From Mycobacterium sp. URHD0025 (GTDB lineage: Bacteria > Actinomycetota > Actinomycetes > Mycobacteriales > Mycobacteriaceae): 64,000 nucleotides of DNA. Positions 16,514 through 24,121 of this stretch are shown here, one piece after another; position 1 is the first letter of the stretch, and the number at the start of each line of letters is the position of its first letter. Location: NCBI RefSeq assembly GCF_000426065.1, contig NZ_AUEQ01000013.1:1-64000 (forward strand), written 5' to 3'. The notes under the pieces were generated by a model that was not told the DNA's origin, did no database searches, and saw nothing but the letters and a program-made list of their open reading frames with translations. Made by a program: the position numbers and the translations under genes.

Positions 16514-17515
16514 ATGCCCCAGCACCCCAGTGCATCCGGCCGCCGTCGCCTGGCGCTGGCCCTGTTCGCCGCAGCCATACTGGCCGCCGCCCCGGCCTGC
16601 GCGGCCGGGCACTCCCCCAATTCCTCGGCGCCGCCGGCCGCCCCGCAGAATGACGCCGGATTCGCCCCGTCGGCGCCGGCACCCGAAAGCGGCCCGGGCA
16701 TGAAGAACGCGCCGATACCGGCTGAGGTCAAGCGCGACATCGTCAAGACCGCGTCGATGTCGATCACGTCCGGCAATCCGGCGGCGGTGGCCGACAAGGC
16801 CGTGACGCTGGCAGGAGATGCCGGCGGCCGGGTCGACAGCCGCTCAGAGGATGCCGGTTCCAGTTCCGGCCGCGCGCACATCTCACTGGCCCTGCGCGTG
16901 CCGGCCGCCAAACTCGAAGGCACCCTTGACGAGTTCAAGAAACTCGGCACGGTCCAGACCGTCGAGGTCCGCGCCGACGATGTGACGTCCCAGCGGGTCG
17001 ATCTCGACGCCCGCATCACCGCGCTGCAGACGTCGGTGGATCGACTGCTCGGGATCATGCGCGAAGCCAAGGATCCCGAGGCGCTGATCCAGGCCGAGAA
17101 CGCGTTGTCGCAACGCCAGGCCGACCTCGACAGCCTGCGCGCTCAGCGCACCCAGCTCGGCGACCAAATCAGTTACAGCACGGTCAATCTCGACATCACC
17201 GCCGAGCAGATCGGCGGCCCCGCCCCTCAGTATCAGGGGTTCTGGGGACAGGTCGAGCGCGGGTGGCATGGCCTGGTGTCGGCCGCATCGGGGGCCGTGA
17301 TGTTGTTCGGCCTGCTCCTGCCGTGGGTGGCGGCCGTCCTCATCGCGGCGGTGATCATCGTGGCCGGTGTCCGGTTGACCACGTCGTCGCGGCGGGTTCG
17401 GCGATCAGCGACGGGGCAGGCTGGTCGGCAGGACGGTCAGCTCCAGGGCCAGCGCACTGCCGCAGACCAGAACGAGGACGGCGAAGGCGATCCAATCCCG
17501 CCGCCCGGGCCGTGA
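16514..17515 (+). CDS. DUF4349-domain lipoprotein
   Basis: 333 residues. Signal sequence ALALFAAAILAAAPACAAG with a lipobox-like cysteine (APAC), a low-complexity Ala/Pro/Ser linker, then the DUF4349 region with KTASMSITSGNPAAVADKAV, DVTSQRVDLDARITALQTSV (coiled coil) and SYSTVNLDIT. A C-terminal membrane span follows (SGAVMLFGLLLPWVAAVLIA). The ATG at 16514 is preferred over an open extension because it directly precedes the signal sequence. The last 37 codons overlap the end of the convergent ecfT gene by 111 bases and give a hydrophilic tail without family similarity. Function unknown; probably an envelope sensor or scaffold. Confidence 0.82.
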   Translation: MPQHPSASGRRRLALALFAAAILAAAPACAAGHSPNSSAPPAAPQNDAGFAPSAPAPESGPGMKNAPIPAEVKRDIVKTASMSITSGNPAAVADKAVTLAGDAGGRVDSRSEDAGSSSGRAHISLALRVPAAKLEGTLDEFKKLGTVQTVEVRADDVTSQRVDLDARITALQTSVDRLLGIMREAKDPEALIQAENALSQRQADLDSLRAQRTQLGDQISYSTVNLDITAEQIGGPAPQYQGFWGQVERGWHGLVSAASGAVMLFGLLLPWVAAVLIAAVIIVAGVRLTTSSRRVRRSATGQAGRQDGQLQGQRTAADQNEDGEGDPIPPPGP

Positions 17516-18247
17516 CGGTGCCGCCGAGATCTGACCGGCCCCGCCGCGGGCAGTGATGGCATCGCCCATCTCATCCCCGCGGCGCAACGCCACAGTGACC
17601 GCCGCGGCCAGCAGATCGACCAGATTGGCGACGCGCTGCTTGCGCCGGGCCCGAAACGTCTCGGCCGGTTCGACGGGGCGCAGCCGGTGCGCCGCATACA
17701 ACGTGCGGAACTCGTCGATCAGCATCGGGAAAGCGCGCAGCGCCAACGCAATCGTCACCGCCCAGTCGTGGACCGGGATACGGATCAGGCGCAGCGGGCG
17801 GCCCAGCGTCGCCACCGCCGGAGCGACATCGGCGACGTTGGTGGTCCATGACACCAGCGCGCCCAGACCCAACAGCACGATCGACAATGTCGTGATCCGC
17901 AAGAAGTTGAGCAGTCCGCCCAGACCCAGCTGCACCGAACCGATGTCGATGAACGGGGATCCACCGGCCAGGGCCGCCAGCGCCCCGCCGATCAACAGCA
18001 GGATCCAGATGACGAACGGGATCGACGGCAGCACGCCACGGGGAATGTGCGCCAGCCGCGCGGTCACCAGGACCAGCACCGCGACGAACGCGATCGGCAC
18101 CCACCCGGGATAGAACGTCAGCAGCACACCGATACCCGCAACAGCGAGCAGTTTCGTGCCGGCCCACAACCGGTGGATGACGGTGTCGCCGGGCACGGGG
18201 CGCAACAGCACGACGGGCTTCCGTTGCCCTCCTGTCGGCGCGGTCAT
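17405..18247 (-). CDS. EcfT/CbiQ-type transmembrane subunit of an ECF importer
   Basis: 280 residues with about six spans. Starts VLLRPVPGDTVIHRLWAGTK and contains the two Ala-Arg-Gly-like coupling helices of EcfT (FRTLYAAHRLRPVEPAETFR and GDEMGDAITARGGAG). The length matches the M. tuberculosis protein I remember as Rv2325c. Its start overlaps the stop of the fused S-A-A protein by 4 bases. Energy-coupling-factor importers take up vitamins or metal ions; the T subunit couples ATP hydrolysis to toppling of the S component. The ligand is not evident; no riboswitch is seen upstream. Confidence 0.85.
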   Translation of the reverse strand: MTAPTGGQRKPVVLLRPVPGDTVIHRLWAGTKLLAVAGIGVLLTFYPGWVPIAFVAVLVLVTARLAHIPRGVLPSIPFVIWILLLIGGALAALAGGSPFIDIGSVQLGLGGLLNFLRITTLSIVLLGLGALVSWTTNVADVAPAVATLGRPLRLIRIPVHDWAVTIALALRAFPMLIDEFRTLYAAHRLRPVEPAETFRARRKQRVANLVDLLAAAVTVALRRGDEMGDAITARGGAGQISAAPSRPGRRDWIAFAVLVLVCGSALALELTVLPTSLPRR

Positions 18248-20289
18248 CGGGCACCTCCGGCGGGGGTCGGGGCGAGGGCGAGCTCACCCTGATGCAGGTG
18301 CAGCGTGCGCGGGCACAGGCTTTCCAGGCCGGTGAAATCGTGCGAGATCACGACCACCGTCAGCCCGTTGTTGTGCCGCAGGTCCTCCAGGAGCCGCAGC
18401 AGACCCCGCTGGCTGGCGGCGTCCAGGCCCGCCAGTGGCTCGTCGAGGATCAGCGCGCGCGGCGAGCGCGCCAGCAGTCCGGCCAAAACGACGCGGCGCA
18501 TCTGGCCGCCCGAGAGTTGGTCGATGCGGCGCTGGGCCAATGCCGCATCCAGCCCGACCATCTCCAGTGCGCGTGCGACGTGGTCATGATCATGCTTGGA
18601 GAAGCCTGCGGCCGAGGCGATTTCCCGTCCGACGGTGCTGCGCATCAATTGCAGCCGGGCGGCCTGGAACGAGATGGCCACCGAGCCCACCTGCTGGGCC
18701 ACGGGAACTCCGTCGAGCAGGCAGGCGCCGTAGGTGGGAACGGTCAGCCCGGCCATGATCCAGGCCAAGGTCGATTTGCCGGAGCCGTTCAGGCCGTGCA
18801 CCAGGACTCCGTCGCCTTCGTTGACTGTGAACGTGATGTCACGCAAAGCCGTTTTCGCCCATGGGGTTCCGCTGGCGTATTCGTGTCCGACCCCGGTCAA
18901 CTCCAGCACCGGTGCGGAGCTCGGAGCGACGCGCGTGGTGTCCACCGGCACTGCCGAGGTCTGCACCATGTCCGTGTTGTCGGCGGTTCCGCCGTTGCCG
19001 CTGAGTTTCACCGTACGGTCGGCGGAATCGGCCTCGTCGTTGTAATGCGTGATGTGTACCAACGACATCTGGTGATGGTCGGTGAGCCCGGACAGCACAT
19101 TCATCAAGGTGTCGCGGCCCTGTTGATCGACCATGCTGGTGACCTCGTCCGCGATCAGCAGCGAGGGTTCGCGGGCCAGCGCCGCCGCAACGGCAAGGCG
19201 TTGCAATTCACCACCCGACAATCCCCCGGTGTCACGTTCGGCCAGGCCGTCGAGCCCCACTTCGGCCAGGAGCCGCTCGACATCGGCAGTCGTGCCGACC
19301 GGCAGTCCCCACACCACGTCATCGGCCACCCGGGTGCCCAATACCTGGCTTTCCGGATGCTGCATCACCACCGCGGTGCCTCCGATGCGGCCCAGCCCCA
19401 CGGCGCCGGCCCGCTCGATGCTGCCAGAACTGGGTTGGCGCCCGGCCAGCATCAGCATCAGAGTGGTCTTGCCCGAACCGTTCGGACCGGTCACCGCGAC
19501 ATGTTCGCCTGGCCGCAGTTCCATCGAAACCGGGCCAAGGGCGTCGGATTCGACGCCTGGATAGCGGAACCGCACATCGGTCAGCGTGGCCGGCACGGGG
19601 GCGATCGTCGATCCCTCGTCCTCGACGTCGGCATCGAGTTTGTGGACGTCCGGGACTCCGAGCAGCCGGGCCAGGATGCGCGACAGCGCCCACCATCCGA
19701 TCATGCTGACCGAGGTGATGCTGGTGATGCCGAGGAACAGCATGAGCAGTGGCCAGTACTGCAGCATCGTGGCGAAGATCGACCGGAGCGGTTCGGCCGC
19801 CACGTCGAGAACCGGGATGCGGTCGAGCACCTTGGCGATCCCCTCGATGCCTGCGCTCAGCGAGTCGAAGATCAAGCTGCGCAGCCTCGTCAAAACCGTC
19901 AGCGCCACGACGATCGCCGCGCCGAACAAGGCTCCGGCCACCACGGCTACACCGAACGCTGTCGGGGTGCCACGGCCACGGCGCTTGACCACTCCGGTGA
20001 GCCCGCCGATGTAGGCGCAGTCGACGACGGTCATCAATCCGCCCATGCCTGCGATCAGGAAGGCGATCGTGCCGGCGGCGACGGTGGCCGCGAGCAGTAC
20101 CCGCAGCCGGTACCGGTAGGCCAGCAGACCCATCGGCACGGTTCCCAAGACCGAAAGGCCGCCTGCGAACGGCACCACCACGGCGATGATCGCGGTGGCC
20201 GCACAGAGGGCCGCCATCACCGCCGCCTGCGCAAGCTCGCCGGGAGTGAGGCCGCGCCGAGGCGTCGTCGCCGGGGATTTCGCGGTCAT
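18244..20289 (-). CDS. fused ECF importer: membrane S-like domain plus two ATPase domains
   Basis: 681 residues. An N-terminal membrane half (about residues 15-215) has five or six spans including AQAAVMAALCAATAIIAVVV and YWPLLMLFLGITSITSVSMI. Two complete ABC ATPases follow: first with GPNGSGKTTLML, Q-loop VVMQHPESQVLG and LSGGELQRLAVAAAL; second with GLNGSGKSTLAW, SFQAARLQLM and LSGGQMRRVVLAGLL, ILDEPLAGLD. ATG at 20289 precedes TAKSPATTPRRGLTPGE. With ecfT this makes a whole transporter from two genes. The arrangement matches M. tuberculosis Rv2326c-Rv2325c from memory. In domain 1 the Walker B is LIADEVTSMVD, catalytically complete. Ligand unknown. Confidence 0.85.
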   Translation of the reverse strand: MTAKSPATTPRRGLTPGELAQAAVMAALCAATAIIAVVVPFAGGLSVLGTVPMGLLAYRYRLRVLLAATVAAGTIAFLIAGMGGLMTVVDCAYIGGLTGVVKRRGRGTPTAFGVAVVAGALFGAAIVVALTVLTRLRSLIFDSLSAGIEGIAKVLDRIPVLDVAAEPLRSIFATMLQYWPLLMLFLGITSITSVSMIGWWALSRILARLLGVPDVHKLDADVEDEGSTIAPVPATLTDVRFRYPGVESDALGPVSMELRPGEHVAVTGPNGSGKTTLMLMLAGRQPSSGSIERAGAVGLGRIGGTAVVMQHPESQVLGTRVADDVVWGLPVGTTADVERLLAEVGLDGLAERDTGGLSGGELQRLAVAAALAREPSLLIADEVTSMVDQQGRDTLMNVLSGLTDHHQMSLVHITHYNDEADSADRTVKLSGNGGTADNTDMVQTSAVPVDTTRVAPSSAPVLELTGVGHEYASGTPWAKTALRDITFTVNEGDGVLVHGLNGSGKSTLAWIMAGLTVPTYGACLLDGVPVAQQVGSVAISFQAARLQLMRSTVGREIASAAGFSKHDHDHVARALEMVGLDAALAQRRIDQLSGGQMRRVVLAGLLARSPRALILDEPLAGLDAASQRGLLRLLEDLRHNNGLTVVVISHDFTGLESLCPRTLHLHQGELALAPTPAGGAR

Positions 20290-20381
20290 CGTTCGATTCT
20301 GCCAGCCGCGATCGTGGGCGTAGGTTGCCCGTCGACGCTGGTTTGGCCCGGTGTGAGCGAGAGCACGCCCGGCGACTAGAC

Positions 20382-20406
20382 TACATAGCAAATCTATGTA
20401 ACATAG
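20382..20406. promoter_or_regulatory. MarR operator over the divergent promoter
   Basis: TACATAG-CAAAT-CTATGTA (20382-20400) is a perfect 7-bp inverted repeat, overlapped by CTATG-TAA-CATAG (20394-20406). Both end just before the marR ATG at 20411 and lie 93 bases upstream of the fused importer start. Size, symmetry and AT richness are those of MarR-family operators; TAGACT at 20377-20382 could be the -10 box it covers. Confidence 0.65.
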
Positions 20407-20410
20407 TGGC

Positions 20411-20887
20411 ATGTCGACACCGACCGAGGATGCCACGGTATCCGACGACACCGAGCTCGGCGCTGATCTGTTGTCAGTCGTCGCCCGGTTGAATCGGTTG
20501 GCCACCCAGCGCGCCCGGCTACCGCTGCCCTGGGCTCAGGCCCGACTGCTGTCCACCATCGAAGACCAGGGCGAGGCACGGATCTCCGACCTCGCCCACC
20601 TCGATCACTGCTCGCAGCCGACCATGACCACGCAGGTGCGCCGTCTGGAAGACGCCGGACTGGTGTCACGCACCACCGATCCCGGCGACGCCCGCGCGGT
20701 GCTGATCCGCATCACCGAGCAGGGCCGGCAGACCCTGGATCAAGCCAGGGCGGATCGTGCCGCCGCCATCAACCCGAGGCTCGAACGCCTCACCGCCGAG
20801 GAGCGCACGACGCTGGCAGCCTCCGTCGACATCATTCGACGGTTGCTCACCGACGTCGATCAGCACCCGCTCGCGCACGAGAACTAG
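20411..20887 (+). CDS. MarR-family transcriptional regulator
   Basis: 158 residues. Winged helix: ARLLSTIEDQGEARISDLAH, then CSQPTMTTQVRRLEDAGLVS (recognition helix) and the wing RTTDPGDARAVLIRITEQG. The ATG at 20411 is only 5 bases from a double palindrome, indicating autoregulation. It is followed by an MFS exporter after 18 bases, the classic MarR-efflux arrangement, and is divergent from the ECF importer, matching the gene I recall as Rv2327 next to Rv2326c. Probably relieves repression on binding a small aromatic or drug-like ligand. Confidence 0.92.
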   Translation: MSTPTEDATVSDDTELGADLLSVVARLNRLATQRARLPLPWAQARLLSTIEDQGEARISDLAHLDHCSQPTMTTQVRRLEDAGLVSRTTDPGDARAVLIRITEQGRQTLDQARADRAAAINPRLERLTAEERTTLAASVDIIRRLLTDVDQHPLAHEN

Positions 20888-20905
20888 TTAGGAGTTACCG
20901 CCCCG

Positions 20906-22126
20906 ATGTGGCGCCAACCCAAGGCCGTATGGGCCGTTGCCTTCGCCTCCGTCGTCGCCTTCATGGGCATCGGACTGGTCGATCCCATCCTCAAACCGAT
21001 CGCCGACAACCTCGACGCCTCCCCGTCGCAGGTGTCGTTGCTGTTCACCAGCTACATGGCGGTGATGGGCGTGGCGATGCTGATCACGGGCGTGGTGTCC
21101 AGCCGCATCGGCCCCAAACGCACGCTGCTGCTGGGCCTGGTGATCATCATCGCCGGCGCCGGCCTGGCCGGGATGAGCGAAACCGTGATGCAGATCGTGG
21201 GCTGGCGCGCCCTGTGGGGCCTGGGCAACGCCCTGTTCATCGCCACGGCGCTGGCCACCATCGTCAATTCCGCGAAAGGGTCTGTGGCACAAGCCATCAT
21301 CCTGTATGAGGCCGCGCTGGGCCTCGGCATCGCGATCGGTCCGCTGGTCGGTGGCGTGCTCGGCTCGATCTCCTGGCGCGGACCCTTCTTCGGCGTCTCG
21401 GCGCTGATGGCCTTCGCTTTGGTGATCACCGCCTTCCTGCTGCCTGCCACCCCGCGCGCCGAACATGCCACCACCCTGGCCGATCCGTTCCGGGCGCTGC
21501 GGCACCGTGGACTGCTGGGCGTCGCGATCACCGCACTGCTGTACAACTTCGGCTTCTTCACCCTGCTGGCCTTCACCCCCTTCCCCCTGAACATGACCGC
21601 CCATCAGATCGGGCTGATCTTCTTCGGCTGGGGTCTGGCCTTGGCGTTCACCTCGGTGGTGGTGGCCCCGCGGCTGCAACATCGCTTCGGCACGGTGCGG
21701 GTGCTGATCCTCAACCTCCTGGCCTTCACGGCGGTGCTGGCCGTGATGGCGGTGTGGACCGATTCCAAGACCGTGCTGGCATCGGGTGTCGTGGTCGCCG
21801 GCCTGTTCATCGGCATCAACAACACCCTGATCACCGAGACCGTGATGAAGGCGGCCCCGGTCGAGCGCGGGGTGGCCTCGGCCGCCTACAGCTTCCTGCG
21901 CTTCGGCGGCGCCGCCGTCGCACCGTGGCTGGCCGGCGTGCTCGGCGAGCAGGTCAATGTGCACCTGCCGTACTGGGTCGGCGCCGCCGCGGTGCTGGCC
22001 GGTGCCGGAGTCCTGGCCCTGACCCGTCCGCACCTCGTGCACATCGACGACGAAGAGCCGGCGGAGTCCGATCTCGACGAGCTGACCGACGAAGCGGCTG
22101 CGGTCACGGTGGGCAACGACAGCTGA
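20906..22126 (+). CDS. major facilitator superfamily transporter (drug-efflux type)
   Basis: 406 residues, 12 predicted spans. TM1 reads AVAFASVVAFMGIGLVDPIL, followed by loop 2-3 VVSSRIGPKRTLLLGLVI, the usual MFS GxxxxxxGRR-like turn. The acidic C-terminal tail (DDEEPAESDLDELTDEAAA) is cytoplasmic. ATG 20906 has AGGAG 12 bases upstream and follows marR by 18 bases, so MarR very probably controls it. Likely a proton-driven exporter of small amphipathic compounds; substrate unknown. Confidence 0.9.
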   Translation: MWRQPKAVWAVAFASVVAFMGIGLVDPILKPIADNLDASPSQVSLLFTSYMAVMGVAMLITGVVSSRIGPKRTLLLGLVIIIAGAGLAGMSETVMQIVGWRALWGLGNALFIATALATIVNSAKGSVAQAIILYEAALGLGIAIGPLVGGVLGSISWRGPFFGVSALMAFALVITAFLLPATPRAEHATTLADPFRALRHRGLLGVAITALLYNFGFFTLLAFTPFPLNMTAHQIGLIFFGWGLALAFTSVVVAPRLQHRFGTVRVLILNLLAFTAVLAVMAVWTDSKTVLASGVVVAGLFIGINNTLITETVMKAAPVERGVASAAYSFLRFGGAAVAPWLAGVLGEQVNVHLPYWVGAAAVLAGAGVLALTRPHLVHIDDEEPAESDLDELTDEAAAVTVGNDS

Positions 22127-22157
22127 CACGACCGGGAATCCACCCCGAGCTGCTCGC

Positions 22158-22213
22158 CGAGATTGACGTGAGGGCGTGATCGCTCGAGATTCACGCCCCT
22201 GGCGTCAATCTCG
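22158..22213. terminator. nested inverted repeat between convergent MFS and phytase-like genes
   Basis: CGAGATTGACG at 22158-22168 pairs with CGTCAATCTCG at 22203-22213, and inside it GGGCGTGA (22172-22179) pairs with TCACGCCC (22191-22198). The whole can fold to one long interrupted hairpin, well placed to end both convergent transcripts. Similar GAGATTGACG-type palindromes may be dispersed in mycobacterial intergenic DNA, but that needs a genome scan. Confidence 0.6.
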
Positions 22214-22232
22214 ATGCGCCAATGGCCACGCG

Positions 22233-23294
22233 CTACAAGGCGAACAGCAGGAACTGCGTCACCTGGGTGGGCGAGAAATTGTCGTCGCTGACAGCGATTA
22301 CGGACTGCCGGCCGTCGGCGAGCTTGGGCCCCAACGTGATTCCCTCGATGTTGTCCAGCGGTGCCAGGCCGGGCGTGGTGGTCAGGTCTGCCAGCAGGGT
22401 CTTGGTCATCTCGGTGGAGCCCTCGACGACGGCAGCCCGGTAGATCCGCACTGCCACGTGGGTGCCGAAGCCGCGCTCGACCATCAGAAAGCTGCCGTCG
22501 TCGAGGGCGGCGAGGTCTGACAGTCCGTTGTCGCCGCCCGGCCCGGCAGTCACCCGGTCCAGCGGATAGGTGTACTGCCCCTCGATCGCCCCGGACTCCG
22601 CATCCAAGCGCACGACACGCGTCGACGCGCCGTGCTGCTCGTCGGGTGGCGGACCGTCGTCATAGCCGGGCCCCTCCATCGCCACCCACAGGTGCTTACC
22701 GTCCGGTGTCAGCGTCAGTCCTTCCAGCGCACTGTTGCGGCGGGCACCGTGCTCACCGGCCGACATCCGCACCGCGTCGGGCAACTCGAACTGCCCGAGG
22801 AAGCTGCCGTCGAGGGCGGCGGTCCGTACCCACGGATCGAGCAGAACCGGCGGACCGGGCCCGTCGACCCGCCGCTCCCCCTCGCTGGTCCAGTACAGGT
22901 GCTGCCTGCGGATATCGAAGGCGATGGCCTCGGGGTCGGGCGGCACCACGGGTGGCTGCACATCGATGTTCAACGGGCCGAACGGCCGCGCGTCGCGGTC
23001 CAGCCACGGATGGGTGCCGACGAATTCGACCTCACCGATACCGTTGTCCGACAGCATGATCCGTGCGGTGTAGAAACGTGCCGGATTCTTGGCAGACCGG
23101 TCGTCGCTGACGATGTAGTACAGGTCGGCGGCCGGGTCGTAGCTGATTCCGGACAACCCGCCGATCACCGTGCCGTCCAGTGTCGCGCCGGGCGCAACCA
23201 GGCGCTGACCGAGATAATCGAGGCCGGGTGCGGCATGCGCCGGCCCACATGCCGACAGCACAAGGGCGCCGGCCAACAGGATTCGTCGCAGCAT
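22233..23294 (-). CDS. lipoprotein with esterase-like/phytase-like beta-propeller domain
   Basis: 353 residues. Lipoprotein signal RRILLAGALVLSACGPAHA with lipobox LSAC. The rest fits the esterase-like activity of phytase (PF13449-type) family: LDGTVIGGLSGISYDPAADL, YIVSDDRS, DPEAIAFDIRRQHLYWTSEGE, NSALEGLTLTPDGKHLWVAM and NIEGITLGPKL, a series of repeated acidic blades. It is found outside the membrane. ATG shares one base with the stop of the upstream VIT1-type gene (TGATG), so they are co-translated. Enzyme activity has not been proven for most members; could bind calcium. Confidence 0.85.
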   Translation of the reverse strand: MLRRILLAGALVLSACGPAHAAPGLDYLGQRLVAPGATLDGTVIGGLSGISYDPAADLYYIVSDDRSAKNPARFYTARIMLSDNGIGEVEFVGTHPWLDRDARPFGPLNIDVQPPVVPPDPEAIAFDIRRQHLYWTSEGERRVDGPGPPVLLDPWVRTAALDGSFLGQFELPDAVRMSAGEHGARRNSALEGLTLTPDGKHLWVAMEGPGYDDGPPPDEQHGASTRVVRLDAESGAIEGQYTYPLDRVTAGPGGDNGLSDLAALDDGSFLMVERGFGTHVAVRIYRAAVVEGSTEMTKTLLADLTTTPGLAPLDNIEGITLGPKLADGRQSVIAVSDDNFSPTQVTQFLLFAL

Positions 23295-24028
23295 CAGGTG
23301 ATGGCGGCGCCGACCAGGATGCCGACGGCATAGGTGGCCGCAATCGCGACGGCCCCGAACAGCAACTGCCGCAGCCCGGCGATCGCCACGGGTTTACGGG
23401 TGAACTTCGCCGCCACGCCACCGACGATCAGCAGACCTATCCCGCCGCAGGCCAGGCCGGCCCACAACCATTCGAAGCCGAGCAGGTAGGGAATGAGCGG
23501 GATGATCGCGCCTATCGCGAACATCACGAACGACGAGCCACCGGCGACCCACGGCGACGGCTTCTCCCGGGGATCCACCCCCAGCTCCTGCACGAGATGA
23601 AAGTTCACCGCCCGATTCTCGTCGCGGTGGATTTCCTCGCCGGCCTTGGCCGCCGTTTCGGGCGTCATCCCCATTTCCTGGAGCATCGCCACGAGTTCGG
23701 CCTGCTCGGCCGTCGGGTTCTTGCGAAACGACCGGCGCTCGACATTGACCTCGGAATCGACCTGCTCGTTGGCGGTGGTCACCGAGGTGTACTCCCCCAG
23801 CGCCATCGAGAAGGCACCGGCCAACAGACCGGCCACACCGCTGAGCACGACCGTCTGCGACGAGGCGCTGGCACCGACTCCGGCGATCAGCGCGGTGTTG
23901 CTGACCAGACCGTCCATCGCACCGAAGGTCGCCGCACGCAGCCAGCCTCCGGTGACGTCGGCGTGCCGGTGATAAGCCACGTGCGGCAAGCCGGTGGGAG
24001 ACAGCGATTTACCGATCGAGTCCGGCAT
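23294..24028 (-). CDS. VIT1/CCC1-family membrane transporter
   Basis: 244 residues. Starts at ATG 24028 (MPDSIGKSLSPTG). N-terminal VTGGWLRAATFGAMDGLVSN is the family signature (DG-x-x-x-N in TM1), followed by GAFSMALGEYTSV in TM2 and the cytosolic acidic metal-binding helix (EQAELVAMLQEMGMTPETAA, RDENRAVNFHLVQELGVDP), then three spans. VIT1/CCC1 proteins move Fe(II) or Mn(II) out of the cytosol. First gene of a two-gene unit with the phytase-like lipoprotein; divergent from the acyl-CoA oxidase by 93 bases. Confidence 0.88.
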   Translation of the reverse strand: MPDSIGKSLSPTGLPHVAYHRHADVTGGWLRAATFGAMDGLVSNTALIAGVGASASSQTVVLSGVAGLLAGAFSMALGEYTSVTTANEQVDSEVNVERRSFRKNPTAEQAELVAMLQEMGMTPETAAKAGEEIHRDENRAVNFHLVQELGVDPREKPSPWVAGGSSFVMFAIGAIIPLIPYLLGFEWLWAGLACGGIGLLIVGGVAAKFTRKPVAIAGLRQLLFGAVAIAATYAVGILVGAAIT

Positions 24029-24121
24029 TTCGCCAGTCTTTCGCGGCGAGGTCGGGCTTGTCCAGCAAGCGTTACCTTGCCAACCGGCGCACGCAGACCG
24101 CCGCACGCGTTACCGTCGGAT

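Noticed and set aside
18292..20379. 695-codon open frame on the plus strand opposite the fused ECF importer
   Set aside because: The minus-strand frame has two ABC ATPase domains; the plus frame is rich in His, Arg and Gln as shadows are.
23180..24121. N-terminal extension of the acyl-CoA oxidase
   Set aside because: Runs antisense to the phytase-like and VIT1-like genes; the family begins at 24122.
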